A stretch of DNA of 64,000 nucleotides, taken from Aeromonas sp. RU39B. Lineage in GTDB: Bacteria > Pseudomonadota > Gammaproteobacteria > Enterobacterales > Aeromonadaceae. The position numbers and the translations under genes are program-made. Under the pieces are notes generated by a model, which was not told the DNA's origin, made no database searches, and worked only from the letters and a program-made list of their open reading frames with translations. The DNA lies in assembly GCF_900156095.1 (NCBI RefSeq), contig NZ_FTMJ01000003.1, positions 124,001-188,000 on the forward strand. The letters run 5' to 3'. Below are positions 1 to 8,909 of the stretch, in pieces (positions within the stretch are counted from its first letter, which is position 1; the number at the start of each line of letters is the position of its first letter).

Positions 1-73
1 GCATCGCCAGCAGGGTAAATCCGGCCAGTCCCATTCCCACCAGTACGGCCAGCAGAACCAGAAACTCCACCAT
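1..73 (-). CDS. Small membrane protein, third gene of psp operon (partial)
   Basis: The 5' end of a gene running off the left edge of the window. An ATG at 73 is preceded by AAGGAG with a six-base spacer. The 24 visible residues (MVEFLVLLAVLVGMGLAG...) are almost entirely hydrophobic, so the protein begins with a membrane segment. It starts 25 bp after the pspC-type gene and is probably co-transcribed from the sigma-54 promoter upstream of pspA. It may be a small Psp membrane partner, but too little is visible to name it. Confidence 0.6.
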   Translation of the reverse strand, partial: MVEFLVLLAVLVGMGLAGFTLLAM

Positions 74-98
74 GTCAGACTCCTTGGGTCACATCACA

Positions 99-311
99 TC
101 AATCCAGCCAGCGGCGGATTTCCGCCTGTGGCGTCATCAACAGCCAGCCGGCCAAATAGAGGGCCAACGCCAGCGGCGGTAGTAAAATCAAGGTAAATAG
201 CGCCACCAACCGCACCGCACTGCGCGATACCCCCAGCTCTCTGGCGATGCCTGCACACACACCGGCCAGCCGGGCATGCTGCCGGTCACGGCGCCAGCGC
301 AGCCTGATCAC
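99..311 (-). CDS. pspC: PspC-domain envelope stress protein
   Basis: A 70-residue protein consisting of little more than a PspC domain: a basic N-terminus, the conserved stretch RLAGVCAGIARELG (about residues 14-27), then one hydrophobic segment (about 34-58). In the phage-shock response PspC is an inner-membrane sensor that works with PspA. The GTG start at 311 overlaps the pspA stop by four bases (GTGA), a strong sign of translational coupling. Enterobacterial PspC is longer (about 119 aa), and the usual pspB between pspA and pspC is absent, so this is a compact variant of the operon. Confidence 0.8.
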   Translation of the reverse strand: MIRLRWRRDRQHARLAGVCAGIARELGVSRSAVRLVALFTLILLPPLALALYLAGWLLMTPQAEIRRWLD

Positions 312-970
312 AGCGCCACCCGCTCGCCCTTGAGACGAGCCAGCTCCCGCTCTATCTGATCGGAGAGCTCGAGTTCGCGAAACTGCGCCGAGAGCGGCGT
401 ATTCTGGCCAAAGCTGGCGGCTTCCAGCTGCGCTTCGAGCTGCTCGACCCGTCCCTGAAAACCATCAAAACGGGCCATCAGCTCGTGCATACGGCGCGTA
501 TCGAGTTGGGCTTTCACCCGCAGTCGGCTGTGGGCGGTCTGCTCGCGCAGGGTCAGCATCTTCTGCTTTTCGCGCGCCTCAGCCAGTTTGTTCGCCAACT
601 GCTCGCTATCGGCCTGCAGCTGGGCCTTCACATCAGCCAGACGGGTTTGCTCCTGCTGCAACTGCTGCAGGCGCTCCTGCTCGGCCAGCTTCTCGGCCAA
701 CGCAGCGCGGGCCAGATCCTCACGCCCTTTGCCGATGGCCAGCGCCGCGCGGGCATCCCATTCATTCATTTGATGCTCGAGATGTTGCTGATGGCGCTCA
801 AGCTGCTTTTGCTCGGCAATCAGACGGGCGGCCTGGCTGCGCATATCAGCCTGCACCTCCTCCATCTCTTCGATCATCAGGCGCAGCAGCTTTTCGGGCT
901 CTTCGCTCTTGTCGAGCAGAGAGTGCAGGTTGGCATTGATCACATCACTTAATCGACGAAACAGGCTCAT
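308..970 (-). CDS. pspA: Phage shock protein A (PspA/IM30 family)
   Basis: A 220-residue coiled-coil protein of the PspA/IM30/Vipp1 (ESCRT-III-like) family, which binds stressed inner membrane and in Enterobacteria also inhibits the activator PspF. The start at 970 (MSLFRRLSDVINANL) is the classical N-terminal amphipathic helix and sits behind AAGGAG with a seven-base spacer; a longer in-frame reading upstream lacks such a site. Residues from about 25 on are charged heptad-rich helix (EEMEEVQADMRSQAAR and onward), as expected. It is the first gene of the operon, transcribed from the sigma-54 promoter at 1018-1034. Confidence 0.95.
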   Translation of the reverse strand: MSLFRRLSDVINANLHSLLDKSEEPEKLLRLMIEEMEEVQADMRSQAARLIAEQKQLERHQQHLEHQMNEWDARAALAIGKGREDLARAALAEKLAEQERLQQLQQEQTRLADVKAQLQADSEQLANKLAEAREKQKMLTLREQTAHSRLRVKAQLDTRRMHELMARFDGFQGRVEQLEAQLEAASFGQNTPLSAQFRELELSDQIERELARLKGERVAL

Positions 971-1017
971 GACTCGCTCCTTGGGTTTACGTGGGTCAGA
1001 TAGCACTGATCATGTAT

Positions 1018-1034
1018 TACAAGGAGTGTGCCAA
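1018..1034 (-). promoter_or_regulatory. Sigma-54 (-24/-12) promoter of psp operon
   Basis: On the minus strand the sequence is TTGGCAC-N5-TTGTA, against the sigma-54 consensus YTGGCAC-N5-TTGCW; only one base of the -12 element differs. It lies 48-64 bp before the pspA start codon. psp operons are classically driven by RpoN with PspF, so the position fits well. The 100 bp upstream (1035-1140) would hold PspF/IHF sites, which I could not delimit. Confidence 0.85.
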
Positions 1035-1140
1035 AGGCATGAACTTGATGTTTTTCAATGGGTTGACTATGAACGGAAGACAACAGAGAAAACAATATGG
1101 TGAAAAAAACCAACCGCACTGGTCATTTTCGCCAGACATG

Positions 1141-1162
1141 AAAAAGGGGAGCCTTGCTCCCC
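1141..1162 (-). terminator. Rho-independent terminator after plsC-like gene
   Basis: Perfect 7-bp stem GGGGAGC/GCTCCCC (1146-1162) with a 3-nt loop. Read on the minus strand it is followed by TTTTT. It lies 22 bp after the acyltransferase stop and insulates it from the psp promoter. Confidence 0.85.
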
Positions 1163-1183
1163 TCTCATCGCACTGACGGGTAT

Positions 1184-1906
1184 TTAGACCGGACGGCGCA
1201 CCTTGCCATCAAGCTCGGCCAGTTTGGCCTCCATCTGCACGCGGCAGGTCTCGGTCAGCTCGCGGATCCCGGCGGCGCCATGCTCTTTGGAGCACAGGGG
1301 CGGCAGCATTTCGATCAGCACTTCACCGTTGTCCCAGCGATTGAGATCGACCTGACCGAAGTAGCTCGAGCAGATGATGGGCACCACCGGCACACCGGCT
1401 TGCACCGCAGTGTGGAAGGCGCCAGCCTTGAACGGCAGTAGGCCACGCCCCTGAGAGCGGGTTCCTTCCGGGAACATCCAGATCGAGGTGCCTCGGGATT
1501 TGATGCGATCGACCACCTGACTGATGGTACTGATGGCGCGGCTGCGGTTGCTGCGATCAATCAGCACGTTGCCCGAGAGCCAGAACAGAATGCCGAACAA
1601 GGGGATCCAGGCCAGACTCTTCTTGCCCACCGCCACCACGCCGGGGCGCACTGCGCCGGTCACGGTGAAAATGTCGAAGTTAGTCTGGTGATTACAGACA
1701 TAAACAGCCGGACCAATCTCATCCACGCCGGGCGGCAGGATCACCTTCACCTTCAGCCCCAGCAGCGGACAGACTGCGTGATACATGCTGGCAAACACGT
1801 ATACGTTGTTGCGATGGCGCGGACGCACCAGACAGAGCAGCAGACCGAAGATGAACCAGAAGACGAGCAGCACTGCGAGCAGCAGCACACGAGCGAGTTT
1901 GAGCAT
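1184..1906 (-). CDS. 1-acyl-sn-glycerol-3-phosphate acyltransferase (PlsC type)
   Basis: A 240-residue inner-membrane acyltransferase of the LPLAT/PlsC family, which transfers an acyl chain to the sn-2 position of lysophosphatidic acid to give phosphatidic acid. An N-terminal membrane anchor (residues 5-30) is followed by the catalytic NHX4D motif as NHQTNFD (about 72-78) and the substrate-binding FPEGTRS (about 144-150). The length matches E. coli PlsC (245 aa). The gene looks monocistronic: terminator downstream and a divergently unrelated gene beyond. A PlsC paralogue with somewhat different acyl specificity cannot be excluded. Confidence 0.9.
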   Translation of the reverse strand: MLKLARVLLLAVLLVFWFIFGLLLCLVRPRHRNNVYVFASMYHAVCPLLGLKVKVILPPGVDEIGPAVYVCNHQTNFDIFTVTGAVRPGVVAVGKKSLAWIPLFGILFWLSGNVLIDRSNRSRAISTISQVVDRIKSRGTSIWMFPEGTRSQGRGLLPFKAGAFHTAVQAGVPVVPIICSSYFGQVDLNRWDNGEVLIEMLPPLCSKEHGAAGIRELTETCRVQMEAKLAELDGKVRRPV

Positions 1907-1965
1907 CGAACACCTCGAATTGAAACAGGGCGCAGTATACTGGCGCCCTATTAAGCGAACAAGTG

Positions 1966-2529
1966 TTAGCCAGACTGGGCCGACCAGCCTGCTTCCAAAT
2001 GAGACAGTACAAAACGGCTGCGCTCGCCGGGCGTGCCCCAGGGCACCTCAACACAGTGATAACCCAGCGCCTGATAAGCGAACAACAGCTGCTCGTGCAG
2101 CACTTGCGCTTCGGCAAAGGGGTAAGGGCGCACCGCATCGCGCACATAGAAATCCGGATGCAGGGTGCAGAAGAACACCTGCGGATGGTAGCCAAGACTA
2201 GCGCTGCGATAAGCCTCGCTCACCTGATGACCGCCCCAGTTGAGGTAAGCGCAGATATCGCCAATGGCCCGATCCAAAAACACCGGCCCCGGCACGGTCG
2301 CGGCGATGCGCTTTTGTCCTTCCATCGTCTGTAGACAGAGCGCCGCAAAGCCCGGCAGGTTATCCCACGGTAAAATTCCATCCGGGATCTGGCTTTGCGC
2401 CTCAATCAGCTGGCGCGGCACTTCGGCAAAGGTGACAAAGCCGAGGGTGGCGAGCTCTGCCAGCAGGGTGCTTTTGCCACCGCCCGGGCCGCCGGTGATG
2501 ATCACCGGCGCCGTCACGCTGCCAATCAT
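1966..2529 (-). CDS. AAA_28-type P-loop ATPase coupled to cobS
   Basis: A 187-residue P-loop protein with Walker A GGPGGGKST at about residues 12-20 and a hydrophobic strand ending in D (VFLDRAIGD, about 88-96) as a plausible Walker B or lid region. It resembles the small AAA_28 ATPase/kinase group. The start at 2529 overlaps the cobS stop by four bases (ATGA), so it is translated with the cobalamin genes. An alternative ATG at 2547 lies inside cobS. No recognisable cobU is in this block; a kinase role on a cobinamide or nucleotide substrate is speculation. CobU has a different P-loop and fold, so this is not simply cobU. Confidence 0.8.
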   Translation of the reverse strand: MIGSVTAPVIITGGPGGGKSTLLAELATLGFVTFAEVPRQLIEAQSQIPDGILPWDNLPGFAALCLQTMEGQKRIAATVPGPVFLDRAIGDICAYLNWGGHQVSEAYRSASLGYHPQVFFCTLHPDFYVRDAVRPYPFAEAQVLHEQLLFAYQALGYHCVEVPWGTPGERSRFVLSHLEAGWSAQSG

Positions 2530-3302
2530 CCATGACCTCCGACCCACAGCAGGGCATACACCGCGAGTTCACTGACCTGCTGTACGGCACCCAAAGTATC
2601 ACCGGTGTAACCGCCCAGTTGGCGGCGCAGTAAGGTAACCATGGCAAAGCGGGTTACCAGCAGGCCGAGAGTGAGCCAGAGCAGCATCCCCGGCGCCAAT
2701 ACCAGCACAGCGACCACACCGGTGCCGACCAGCACCAGCAGTTCACCGCGCTCCTGCTGATGGGCCAGCGGCTTGGCCTTGCCCTCTTCGCGCACATAAG
2801 GTTCGGTGGCAATCAGGCTGGCGGCCACCACGCGGCTCAATACATGGGCAATCAGCAAGGCGATAACGGCATCGGCAGCGCCGCGCTCCAGTAAAGCGGT
2901 CAGCAGTTGCCATTTCAGCAGCAGCGCCAACACCAGTGCCAGAGCGCCATAGCTCCCCAGCCGGCTGTCTTTCATGATGGTGAGCTTCTGCTCGAGGGTC
3001 CAACCACCGCCCAAGCCATCGGCGGTATCGGCCAGCCCATCTTCATGAAAACCGCCGGTCAGCAGTACGCTGACCACGATGGCGAGCACCACTGCGGCGC
3101 CAGCCGGCAGCAGGCAGGCGGCCCCCCACAGCACCAGTGCCGACGCCGCCCCCACCAACACGCCGACCATACCGAAATAGCGGCTGGCCCGGTTCAAACT
3201 GACCGTATCGACCGCCACACTCTCGGGCACCGGAATGCGGGTAAAAAAGCCGAGGGCAATCAAAAACAGCCGCCACTCGGCGGCCAGTATGTTTCCTATC
3301 AT
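2526..3302 (-). CDS. cobS: Adenosylcobinamide-GDP ribazoletransferase
   Basis: A 258-residue polytopic membrane enzyme that joins adenosylcobinamide-GDP to alpha-ribazole (phosphate) in the last step of cobalamin assembly. Family hallmarks are the N-terminal [14 protein letters not shown] and the aspartate-rich [18 protein letters not shown] stretch (about 82-99), the presumed Mg/nucleotide site. The start ATG overlaps the cobT stop (ATGA), and its own stop overlaps the downstream ATPase start, so cobT, cobS and the ATPase are chained by translational coupling. Confidence 0.95.
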   Translation of the reverse strand: MIGNILAAEWRLFLIALGFFTRIPVPESVAVDTVSLNRASRYFGMVGVLVGAASALVLWGAACLLPAGAAVVLAIVVSVLLTGGFHEDGLADTADGLGGGWTLEQKLTIMKDSRLGSYGALALVLALLLKWQLLTALLERGAADAVIALLIAHVLSRVVAASLIATEPYVREEGKAKPLAHQQERGELLVLVGTGVVAVLVLAPGMLLWLTLGLLVTRFAMVTLLRRQLGGYTGDTLGAVQQVSELAVYALLWVGGHG

Positions 3303-4366
3303 GACGTGGCGCTATCCTGCGGGCTCTCGACCACGTTATCGACGCCCGCTTCACCGAAACTGGCCATCTGGTTGTAGAAGTTCACCGCAGCGTGTAACAG
3401 CGGCAGCGCCAGCGCGGCGCCAGTTCCCTCACCCAGTCGCAGCCCGAGCGAGAGCAGTGGACGGGCCTGCAGCAGCGCCAGCAAACGCTGGTGCCCCTGC
3501 TCTTCGGATTGATGAGCAAAGATCAGGTAATCGCGCACACCGGGCGCCAGTCGCACCGCACACAGGGCGGCGGCGGTGGCAATAAAGCCATCGACCAGCA
3601 CCGGCACACCCGCTTCAGCGGCGGCGAGCAGGGCACCGGTCATCTGCACCACCTCAAAGCCGCCGACCGCGGCCAGCACCGCCACCGGATCATCCTTATC
3701 CAGTTGATGCAGGGCCAGCGCCTGTGCGATCAACGCCTGCTTACGCGCCAGCACGGCGTCATCGATTCCGGTTCCGCGACCGACACAATCTGCCACCGGC
3801 AAACCGGTCAACGCCGCCATGATGGCCGCTGCCGACGAGGTATTGCCAATGCCCATCTCGCCCAGCGCCAGCAGGTTGCAACCATCGGCCACTTGGGATT
3901 GCACCAAGGATTTGGCATAGGCAAAGCCCTGCTCGACCTGCTCGCGCGTCATGGCCGGGGCTTCGTGGAACGGCGCCGTTCCTGCCCCCAGACGCTGCTC
4001 AATCACCTCTGGCAGTGAGAGTGGCGCCAGGATGCCGCAATCGACCACCTTGATAGCCCAACCCAACTGGCGGCAGAAGACGTTGATGGCCGCGCCACCC
4101 GCCACGAAGTTGTGCACCATCTGGGTGGTCACTTCACTCGGCGCAATCGAAACGCCGGCACGGGCGATTCCATGATCGCCGGCAAATACCAGCATGGTGG
4201 GGCGGGTAATGGCGAGTGCCGCACTGGCATCGCTCAGCTGGATCTGGCCCAGCGTCAGCGCCAGTTTCTCAATCTCACCCAGCGCGCCCAGCGGCTTGGT
4301 CTTGTTATCAATGCGGGCTTGGATGGCCGCAGCCAGAGAATGTTTCAGTGGGGCAACAGGATACAT
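3299..4366 (-). CDS. cobT: Nicotinate-nucleotide--dimethylbenzimidazole phosphoribosyltransferase
   Basis: A 355-residue CobT, which makes alpha-ribazole phosphate from nicotinate mononucleotide and dimethylbenzimidazole, activating the lower ligand of B12. Typical motifs are [15 protein letters not shown] near the N-terminus, VFAGDHGIA (about 57-65), [13 protein letters not shown] (about 170-182) and GRGTGIDD. I prefer the ATG at 4366, six bases after AAGGAG; an in-frame GTG at 4372 abuts that site with no spacer. It follows cobC by 75 bp and overlaps cobS by 4 bp. Confidence 0.96.
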   Translation of the reverse strand: MYPVAPLKHSLAAAIQARIDNKTKPLGALGEIEKLALTLGQIQLSDASAALAITRPTMLVFAGDHGIARAGVSIAPSEVTTQMVHNFVAGGAAINVFCRQLGWAIKVVDCGILAPLSLPEVIEQRLGAGTAPFHEAPAMTREQVEQGFAYAKSLVQSQVADGCNLLALGEMGIGNTSSAAAIMAALTGLPVADCVGRGTGIDDAVLARKQALIAQALALHQLDKDDPVAVLAAVGGFEVVQMTGALLAAAEAGVPVLVDGFIATAAALCAVRLAPGVRDYLIFAHQSEEQGHQRLLALLQARPLLSLGLRLGEGTGAALALPLLHAAVNFYNQMASFGEAGVDNVVESPQDSATS

Positions 4367-4441
4367 CTTCACTCCTTTGAGAATTTGAATATCGCCGGAA
4401 GGCTAAGCTTCCCTTTGAAAATGAATGAGATAGTACGCCCC

Positions 4442-5095
4442 TTAAGACATCTGGCAAGGCCAGTGCAGGCGATAGAAGGGGGGGCGCTCATTACCCAGAT
4501 ACGCGGTGATCTCCACTGCGGCACCATAGGGCAGGTCAAGGGAGGTAAACCAGGGGGCGCCGGGCAGATGCTCGGGCTGCAAAACATGGCTGAGCAGCGC
4601 CCGCATCACACCGCCGTGGCACACCAGCAGGGCGCCGGGTAGCTCGGCGGCAGCGAGCTCGCCAAGCCACTGCTGCCAACCGAGCCAGACTCGCTGGCAA
4701 AAGTGCTCCAGCGGCTCCCCATCTGGCGGGGTATGGCGCTGTGGCTCACGCCAAAAACCGTCGGCCAACTCAGGCCAGCACCGGTAGACCTCTGATTGCG
4801 GCAAGCCATCCCACTGACCAAAATCCATCTCGCGCGCCCAGTCGCACAGGGCCAGCTCACCACGAAGCGGCGCCTGACCTTGCAGCGATTGCGCAAAGCG
4901 CTGGCAGCGCTGCAGCGGCGAGCTGGCCAACGCGCTCCCCTGCGCCAAGCGCTCCGAGAGGATGCGCCAACTGGCCTGCATCTGGTCAAATCCGGTCTGG
5001 GTCAGGGCCACGTCGGTACGCCCGCGCACCATCTCCCCCCCGTCGCACTGGCCATGACGCAGCAAAAACAGGGAGAGCTTGCGGTAATCACTCAT
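4442..5095 (-). CDS. cobC: Alpha-ribazole-5'-phosphate phosphatase (histidine phosphatase family)
   Basis: A 217-residue histidine-phosphatase-superfamily enzyme, best read as CobC because it heads the cobT-cobS cluster; it would dephosphorylate alpha-ribazole phosphate or cobalamin phosphate. The phosphohistidine motif is LLRHGQ (about residues 10-15), with the partner histidine in LLVCHGGVMRAL (about 148-159). The start at 5095 (MSDYRKLSL) follows GGAG; an upstream in-frame start lacks an RBS. The 280 bp in front were checked for a cobalamin riboswitch and none was recognised. Confidence 0.87.
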   Translation of the reverse strand: MSDYRKLSLFLLRHGQCDGGEMVRGRTDVALTQTGFDQMQASWRILSERLAQGSALASSPLQRCQRFAQSLQGQAPLRGELALCDWAREMDFGQWDGLPQSEVYRCWPELADGFWREPQRHTPPDGEPLEHFCQRVWLGWQQWLGELAAAELPGALLVCHGGVMRALLSHVLQPEHLPGAPWFTSLDLPYGAAVEITAYLGNERPPFYRLHWPCQMS

Positions 5096-5311
5096 GGTGG
5101 CTCCTCGGGCGAAACAAGATGGCAAAACCAGACAAACCATAGTAACAAAGCGCCGCGCCAGAGGCTTGCCTCATCCGTGCAGGCATACGTTGTTGTTTAG
5201 ATTGGGCTGGCAATGCCTTGGCTAGCGAGACGCCCCCACGTCGACAACTGGTAATCGTTATCGCACCGGGGGGCTCGCTGCACTCCTGTTATCGCGCCGC
5301 GCTATCACGTC

Positions 5312-5349
5312 CGGCAATATGCCCGCTTGAACAGGGCACGATATTGCCG
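5312..5349. repeat. Inverted repeat/hairpin downstream of unknown gene
   Basis: Perfect 9-bp arms CGGCAATAT (5312-5320) and ATATTGCCG (5341-5349), with an inner GCCC/GGGC pair. It lies 25 bp after the stop of the minus-strand gene at 5375. There is no T-run on either side, so it is either a processing/stability hairpin or a non-canonical terminator. Confidence 0.5.
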
Positions 5350-5374
5350 TCAGGCGGCAAAACGAGCCGACTAT

Positions 5375-5815
5375 TTAGCCAGTGACATTGGATTGCTGCG
5401 CTTCATCGCCCTGTTCGCGGCGACGCTCCGAGGCCTCTTTAATCAGTGCCTCGCGCTGCTTTTCCAGATCATCGAGCAGCGTTTGCTTCTGTTCGGCCGT
5501 GAGCTTTTGGCTGCCCTCGATTTCCTGTTTCTTTTGCTCAATCTGATCGAGCTTCTCTTTGCTAAGGCCAACCCGCTTGGCCAGCAGATGCTCCCACGCC
5601 ACGTCAGTCAGGGACTTTTTCTCAGCGCTATTACGAGTGACGCTGGCACGCGAATAGGTGTCAGACGATGAGGAAGAGCCCTCACCCAACGTGACTTTGT
5701 CTTCGGCCAGAACGAAACGGGTGCCTTGCTGATACGCCGCTGCGCTTTGCTGGCGCTCGGCTGCACTACTGGGCTGCGCCGAATAGATCGCGCTTGAGTA
5801 ACCGTTGACGATCAT
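5375..5815 (-). CDS. Unknown charged, helical protein
   Basis: A 146-residue protein I do not recognise. The N-terminal 60 residues are low-complexity and rich in Ser, Ala and Gln (including SSSSS about residue 47-51). The C-terminal half (about 65-140) is strongly charged Lys/Glu/Gln helix with coiled-coil character (KEKLDQIEQKKQEIEG and onward). There is no signal peptide and no cysteine. Codon use resembles its neighbours and it starts with MIVNGYSS. It stands alone between cobC and the VOC gene. Confidence 0.65.
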   Translation of the reverse strand: MIVNGYSSAIYSAQPSSAAERQQSAAAYQQGTRFVLAEDKVTLGEGSSSSSDTYSRASVTRNSAEKKSLTDVAWEHLLAKRVGLSKEKLDQIEQKKQEIEGSQKLTAEQKQTLLDDLEKQREALIKEASERRREQGDEAQQSNVTG

Positions 5816-6008
5816 TTATGACTCCATAAACATCGAATCCGGCCAGTATCAGGCAAATTTCATTCCAAAAGATTCTTGGGCTTAATCTTGGCCTTGCATC
5901 CAGCGATGGTGACCATATATGCCCCAATGTCTGTTAGGCGAGGCAGAAAAAGCAGCGGCAGCCGTGCTTGATCAGGCTGTAAATACTTTGATTTGGATTA
6001 AGTTTTTC

Positions 6009-6033
6009 TAGCCCACCTTTCAGCGGGCTTTTC
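6009..6033 (+). terminator. Possible plus-strand terminator with no plus-strand gene
   Basis: AGCCC (6010-6014) can pair with GGGCT (6025-6029), followed by TTTTCTT on the plus strand. Both flanking genes are on the minus strand, so if real it ends an unannotated plus-strand transcript. The stem is short (5-6 bp), so this is a weak call. Confidence 0.4.
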
Positions 6034-6072
6034 TTGATTTGCGGTGTGTATAGAGCTAGTTATCACCTACAC

Positions 6073-6489
6073 CTACCGTTTTGCCATCGGATGATCAGGA
6101 TTAAGCTGCAGCAGATCCCAGAGATTACCGTAGAGGTCTTCAAAAACCGCGACGGTGCCATAATCTTGCTCTTGGGGTTCTCGCACGAAGTGAATCCCCT
6201 GAGATCTCATTCGCTCATAATCACGCCAGAAGTCATCGGTATTGAGAAACAGAAATACCCGACCACCAGCCTGATTGCCGATAAAATCCAGTTGCTCTGG
6301 CTTGGATGCTTTTGCCAGCAGCAAAGCGGCACCATGAGAATTTGGCGGCGCAACCACCACCCAGCGTTTGTCCTGCTCCGGCTGATAAGTATCATCAAGC
6401 AGTTCAAAGTTGAGCTTGTTAACGTAAAAATCGATGGCCTCGTCATAATCTCTGACCACCAGAGCAATATGCACAATATTCTGTTTCAT
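6073..6489 (-). CDS. VOC (glyoxalase/bleomycin-resistance fold) protein
   Basis: A 138-residue single-domain VOC protein. It has the paired beta-alpha-beta-beta-beta pattern beginning NIVHIALVVRDYDEAIDFY and ending FEDLYGNLWDLLQL, with H7 and the Glu of FEDLYGN as likely metal ligands. The substrate cannot be told from sequence; the family includes lactoylglutathione lyases, dioxygenases and drug-binding proteins. The start at 6489 has GGAG about seven bases upstream; a longer reading (6516) has none. It precedes nothing obvious and looks monocistronic. Confidence 0.85.
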   Translation of the reverse strand: MKQNIVHIALVVRDYDEAIDFYVNKLNFELLDDTYQPEQDKRWVVVAPPNSHGAALLLAKASKPEQLDFIGNQAGGRVFLFLNTDDFWRDYERMRSQGIHFVREPQEQDYGTVAVFEDLYGNLWDLLQLNPDHPMAKR

Positions 6490-6532
6490 CTCACACTCCG
6501 GCTTGCTGATCGCCAAAACCTATTCCAATAAC

Positions 6533-6552
6533 AAGGGCGCTTTCGCGCCCTT
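6533..6552 (-). terminator. Hairpin terminator after parC
   Basis: Perfect 8-bp stem AAGGGCGC/GCGCCCTT with a TTTC loop, 10 bp past the parC stop. On the minus strand it is followed by a short TTGTTATT stretch. Confidence 0.65.
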
Positions 6553-6561
6553 CATGATTAT

Positions 6562-8856
6562 TTACCCTTCCTGATTGTCGCCAACCACCGGCTCTACAGC
6601 AGCAGCGGTTTCAATCTCTATCTTATCGACCCGCTGCAAGCCGCGTGGCAGTTTGGCGCCACGGCGGCCGCGTTCACCGCGGTAGAACTCGAGATCCGCC
6701 GGTTTCAGGGTCAGCTTGCGCTTGCCGGCAAACAGGGTGACGGCCTGGCCTTGCGGCACCACGGCAATCTGGGTGACGAACTCTTCCCGTGATTTCACCC
6801 GCGCCGACGGCACGCTGATGATCTTGTTGCCCTTCCCCTTGCCCAGCACCGGCAGGGTCGAGAGCGGGAACAGCAGCATGCGCCCTTCGTTCGAGATGGC
6901 CATGCAGAGATCGCTGTCGGGATGCTTAATAGGTTGCGGCGCCATCACCACGCCCCCTTCGGGCACCGAGAGCAGCGCCTTGCCGTTCTTGTTCTTGGCA
7001 ATCAGCTCGTCATAGGTGCAGACAAAGCCATAACCGGCATCGGAGCAGATGAGGTAGGGCTCTTGCTCGTTGCCCAGCACCATATGGCGCACCTCTTCAC
7101 CGGGACTTAGCGCAAAGCGACCAGTCAGTGGCTCGCCCTGGCTGCGGGCCGAGGGGAGTGTGTGGGCTTCCAACGAATAAGTTCGACCCAGGGTGGAGAG
7201 GAACACCACCTGCTGGTTGCTGCGGCCATGAGCCTCACAGAGGAACTCATCGCCCGCCTTGTAGCTAAGCCCGGCGCTCTCTACATCGTGACCCTTGGCG
7301 GCGCGCACCCAGCCCTTGGCCGAGAGGATAACGGTGACCGGCTCGCTCGGGGTGAGCTCTTTTTCAGTCAGTGCCACGGCAGCGGCACGCTCTACCAACG
7401 GGGTACGGCGCTCGTCGCCATACTTCTCGGCATCGGCCAGCAGCTCTTTCTTGATAAGCGTCGACAAGCGGCGCTCGGAGCCCAAGATCTGCTCGAGCTT
7501 CTCGCGCTCCTCTTCCAGCTCTTTCTGCTCGGCGCGGATCTTGAACTCTTCAAGCTTGGCCAAGTGGCGCAGTTTCAGCTCAAGGATGGCTTCGGCCTGG
7601 GTTTCGCTGATGCCAAAGCGCGCCATCATCACGGCACCCGGCTCATCCTCGGTGCGGATGATGTGGATCACCTCGTCGATATTGAGATAGGCGATCAGCA
7701 AGCCTTCGAGGATATGCAGGCGGGCCAACACCTTGTCGAGGCGATATTGCAGACGACGGCGCACGGTTTCACGGCGGAAGGTGAGCCACTCGGTCAGGAT
7801 GGTGCGAAGGTCTTTGACCTGCGGCCGGTTATCCAGCCCCAGAATATTGAGGTTAACCCGGTAGTTCTTCTCCAGATCGGTGCTGGCGAACAGGTGCGCC
7901 ATCAGCCCTTCCACGTCGATGCGGTTCGAGCGCGGCACGATCACCAGCCGGGTCGGGTTTTCATGGTCCGATTCGTCACGAAGATCAGTGACCATCGGCA
8001 ACTTCTTGGCGGTCATCTGGGCCGCAATCTGCTCGAGGATCTTGGCACCCGAGGCCTGATGCGGCAGGGCGCTGATGACAATCTCGCCCTCTTCAAAGGT
8101 CCACACGGCGCGCTGCTTGATGGTGCCCTTGCCGCTTTCGTAGATTTTGCGGATCTCATCGCGCGGGGTGATGATCTCGGCGTTGGTCGGGTAATCCGGC
8201 CCCTGAATGTGCGCCATCAGGGCATCGAGCCCGGCGTTGGGGTTGTCGAGCAGCTCGGCGCAGGCATAAGCCACTTCCCGGGCGTTGTGCGGCGGAATAT
8301 CGGTCGCCATCCCCACCGCGATACCGGTCACCCCGTTAAGCAGGATGTGCGGCAGGCGCGAAGGGAGCACCCGTGGCTCTTTCATGGTGCCATCAAAGTT
8401 GGGCACCCAGTCGGCGGTGCCCTGCCCCAGCTCCGAGAGCAGGATCTCGGAGAAACGCGACAAGCGCGCTTCGGTATAACGCATGGCCGCGAAGGATTTC
8501 GGATCGTCCGGCGCCCCCCAGTTCCCCTGACCATCCACCAGCGGATAGCGGTAAGAGAACGGCTGCGCCATCAGCACCATGGCTTCATAGCAGGCGCTGT
8601 CGCCGTGCGGGTGGTACTTACCCAGCACGTCACCCACGGTACGGGCCGATTTCTTGTGCTTGGAGAGGGCAGAGAGCCCCAGCTCGCTCATGGCGTAGAT
8701 GATGCGGCGCTGCACCGGTTTGAGACCGTCGCCGATATGCGGCAGGGCGCGGTCCATGATGACGTACATGGAGTAGTCGAGGTAGGCCTTTTCGGTAAAG
8801 GCGCGTAGCGGCTGACGCTCCACGCCATCCAGGCTCTGTTCCAATGTATCACTCAT
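6562..8856 (-). CDS. parC: DNA topoisomerase IV subunit A
   Basis: A 764-residue type IIA topoisomerase A subunit, which with ParE decatenates daughter chromosomes. Visible are the N-terminal [16 protein letters not shown], the winged-helix QRDR segment [14 protein letters not shown] with Ser87 and Glu91 (equivalents of E. coli S80 and E84, both wild type), the catalytic tyrosine in [10 protein letters not shown] and the beta-pinwheel C-terminal domain. The start at 8856 (MSDTLEQSL) is chosen over upstream in-frame codons by family length. It follows the ABM gene by 53 bp in a parE-ABM-parC unit. Confidence 0.97.
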   Translation of the reverse strand: MSDTLEQSLDGVERQPLRAFTEKAYLDYSMYVIMDRALPHIGDGLKPVQRRIIYAMSELGLSALSKHKKSARTVGDVLGKYHPHGDSACYEAMVLMAQPFSYRYPLVDGQGNWGAPDDPKSFAAMRYTEARLSRFSEILLSELGQGTADWVPNFDGTMKEPRVLPSRLPHILLNGVTGIAVGMATDIPPHNAREVAYACAELLDNPNAGLDALMAHIQGPDYPTNAEIITPRDEIRKIYESGKGTIKQRAVWTFEEGEIVISALPHQASGAKILEQIAAQMTAKKLPMVTDLRDESDHENPTRLVIVPRSNRIDVEGLMAHLFASTDLEKNYRVNLNILGLDNRPQVKDLRTILTEWLTFRRETVRRRLQYRLDKVLARLHILEGLLIAYLNIDEVIHIIRTEDEPGAVMMARFGISETQAEAILELKLRHLAKLEEFKIRAEQKELEEEREKLEQILGSERRLSTLIKKELLADAEKYGDERRTPLVERAAAVALTEKELTPSEPVTVILSAKGWVRAAKGHDVESAGLSYKAGDEFLCEAHGRSNQQVVFLSTLGRTYSLEAHTLPSARSQGEPLTGRFALSPGEEVRHMVLGNEQEPYLICSDAGYGFVCTYDELIAKNKNGKALLSVPEGGVVMAPQPIKHPDSDLCMAISNEGRMLLFPLSTLPVLGKGKGNKIISVPSARVKSREEFVTQIAVVPQGQAVTLFAGKRKLTLKPADLEFYRGERGRRGAKLPRGLQRVDKIEIETAAAVEPVVGDNQEG

Positions 8857-8909
8857 GTGATGGGTTCTTCTCCGGTTGCGAGGCAGCATCGCCGCCCCCA
8901 CCAATAGGA

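Noticed and set aside
5096..5374. Cobalamin riboswitch upstream of cobC
   Set aside because: The 280-bp leader was read on the minus strand. No B12 box or CCCGCAACTGTAA-like core is present.
7162..8808. Long plus-strand reading frame antisense to parC
   Set aside because: It is a shadow of a highly biased GC-rich gene; its product is low-complexity and matches no family, whereas parC is unambiguous.
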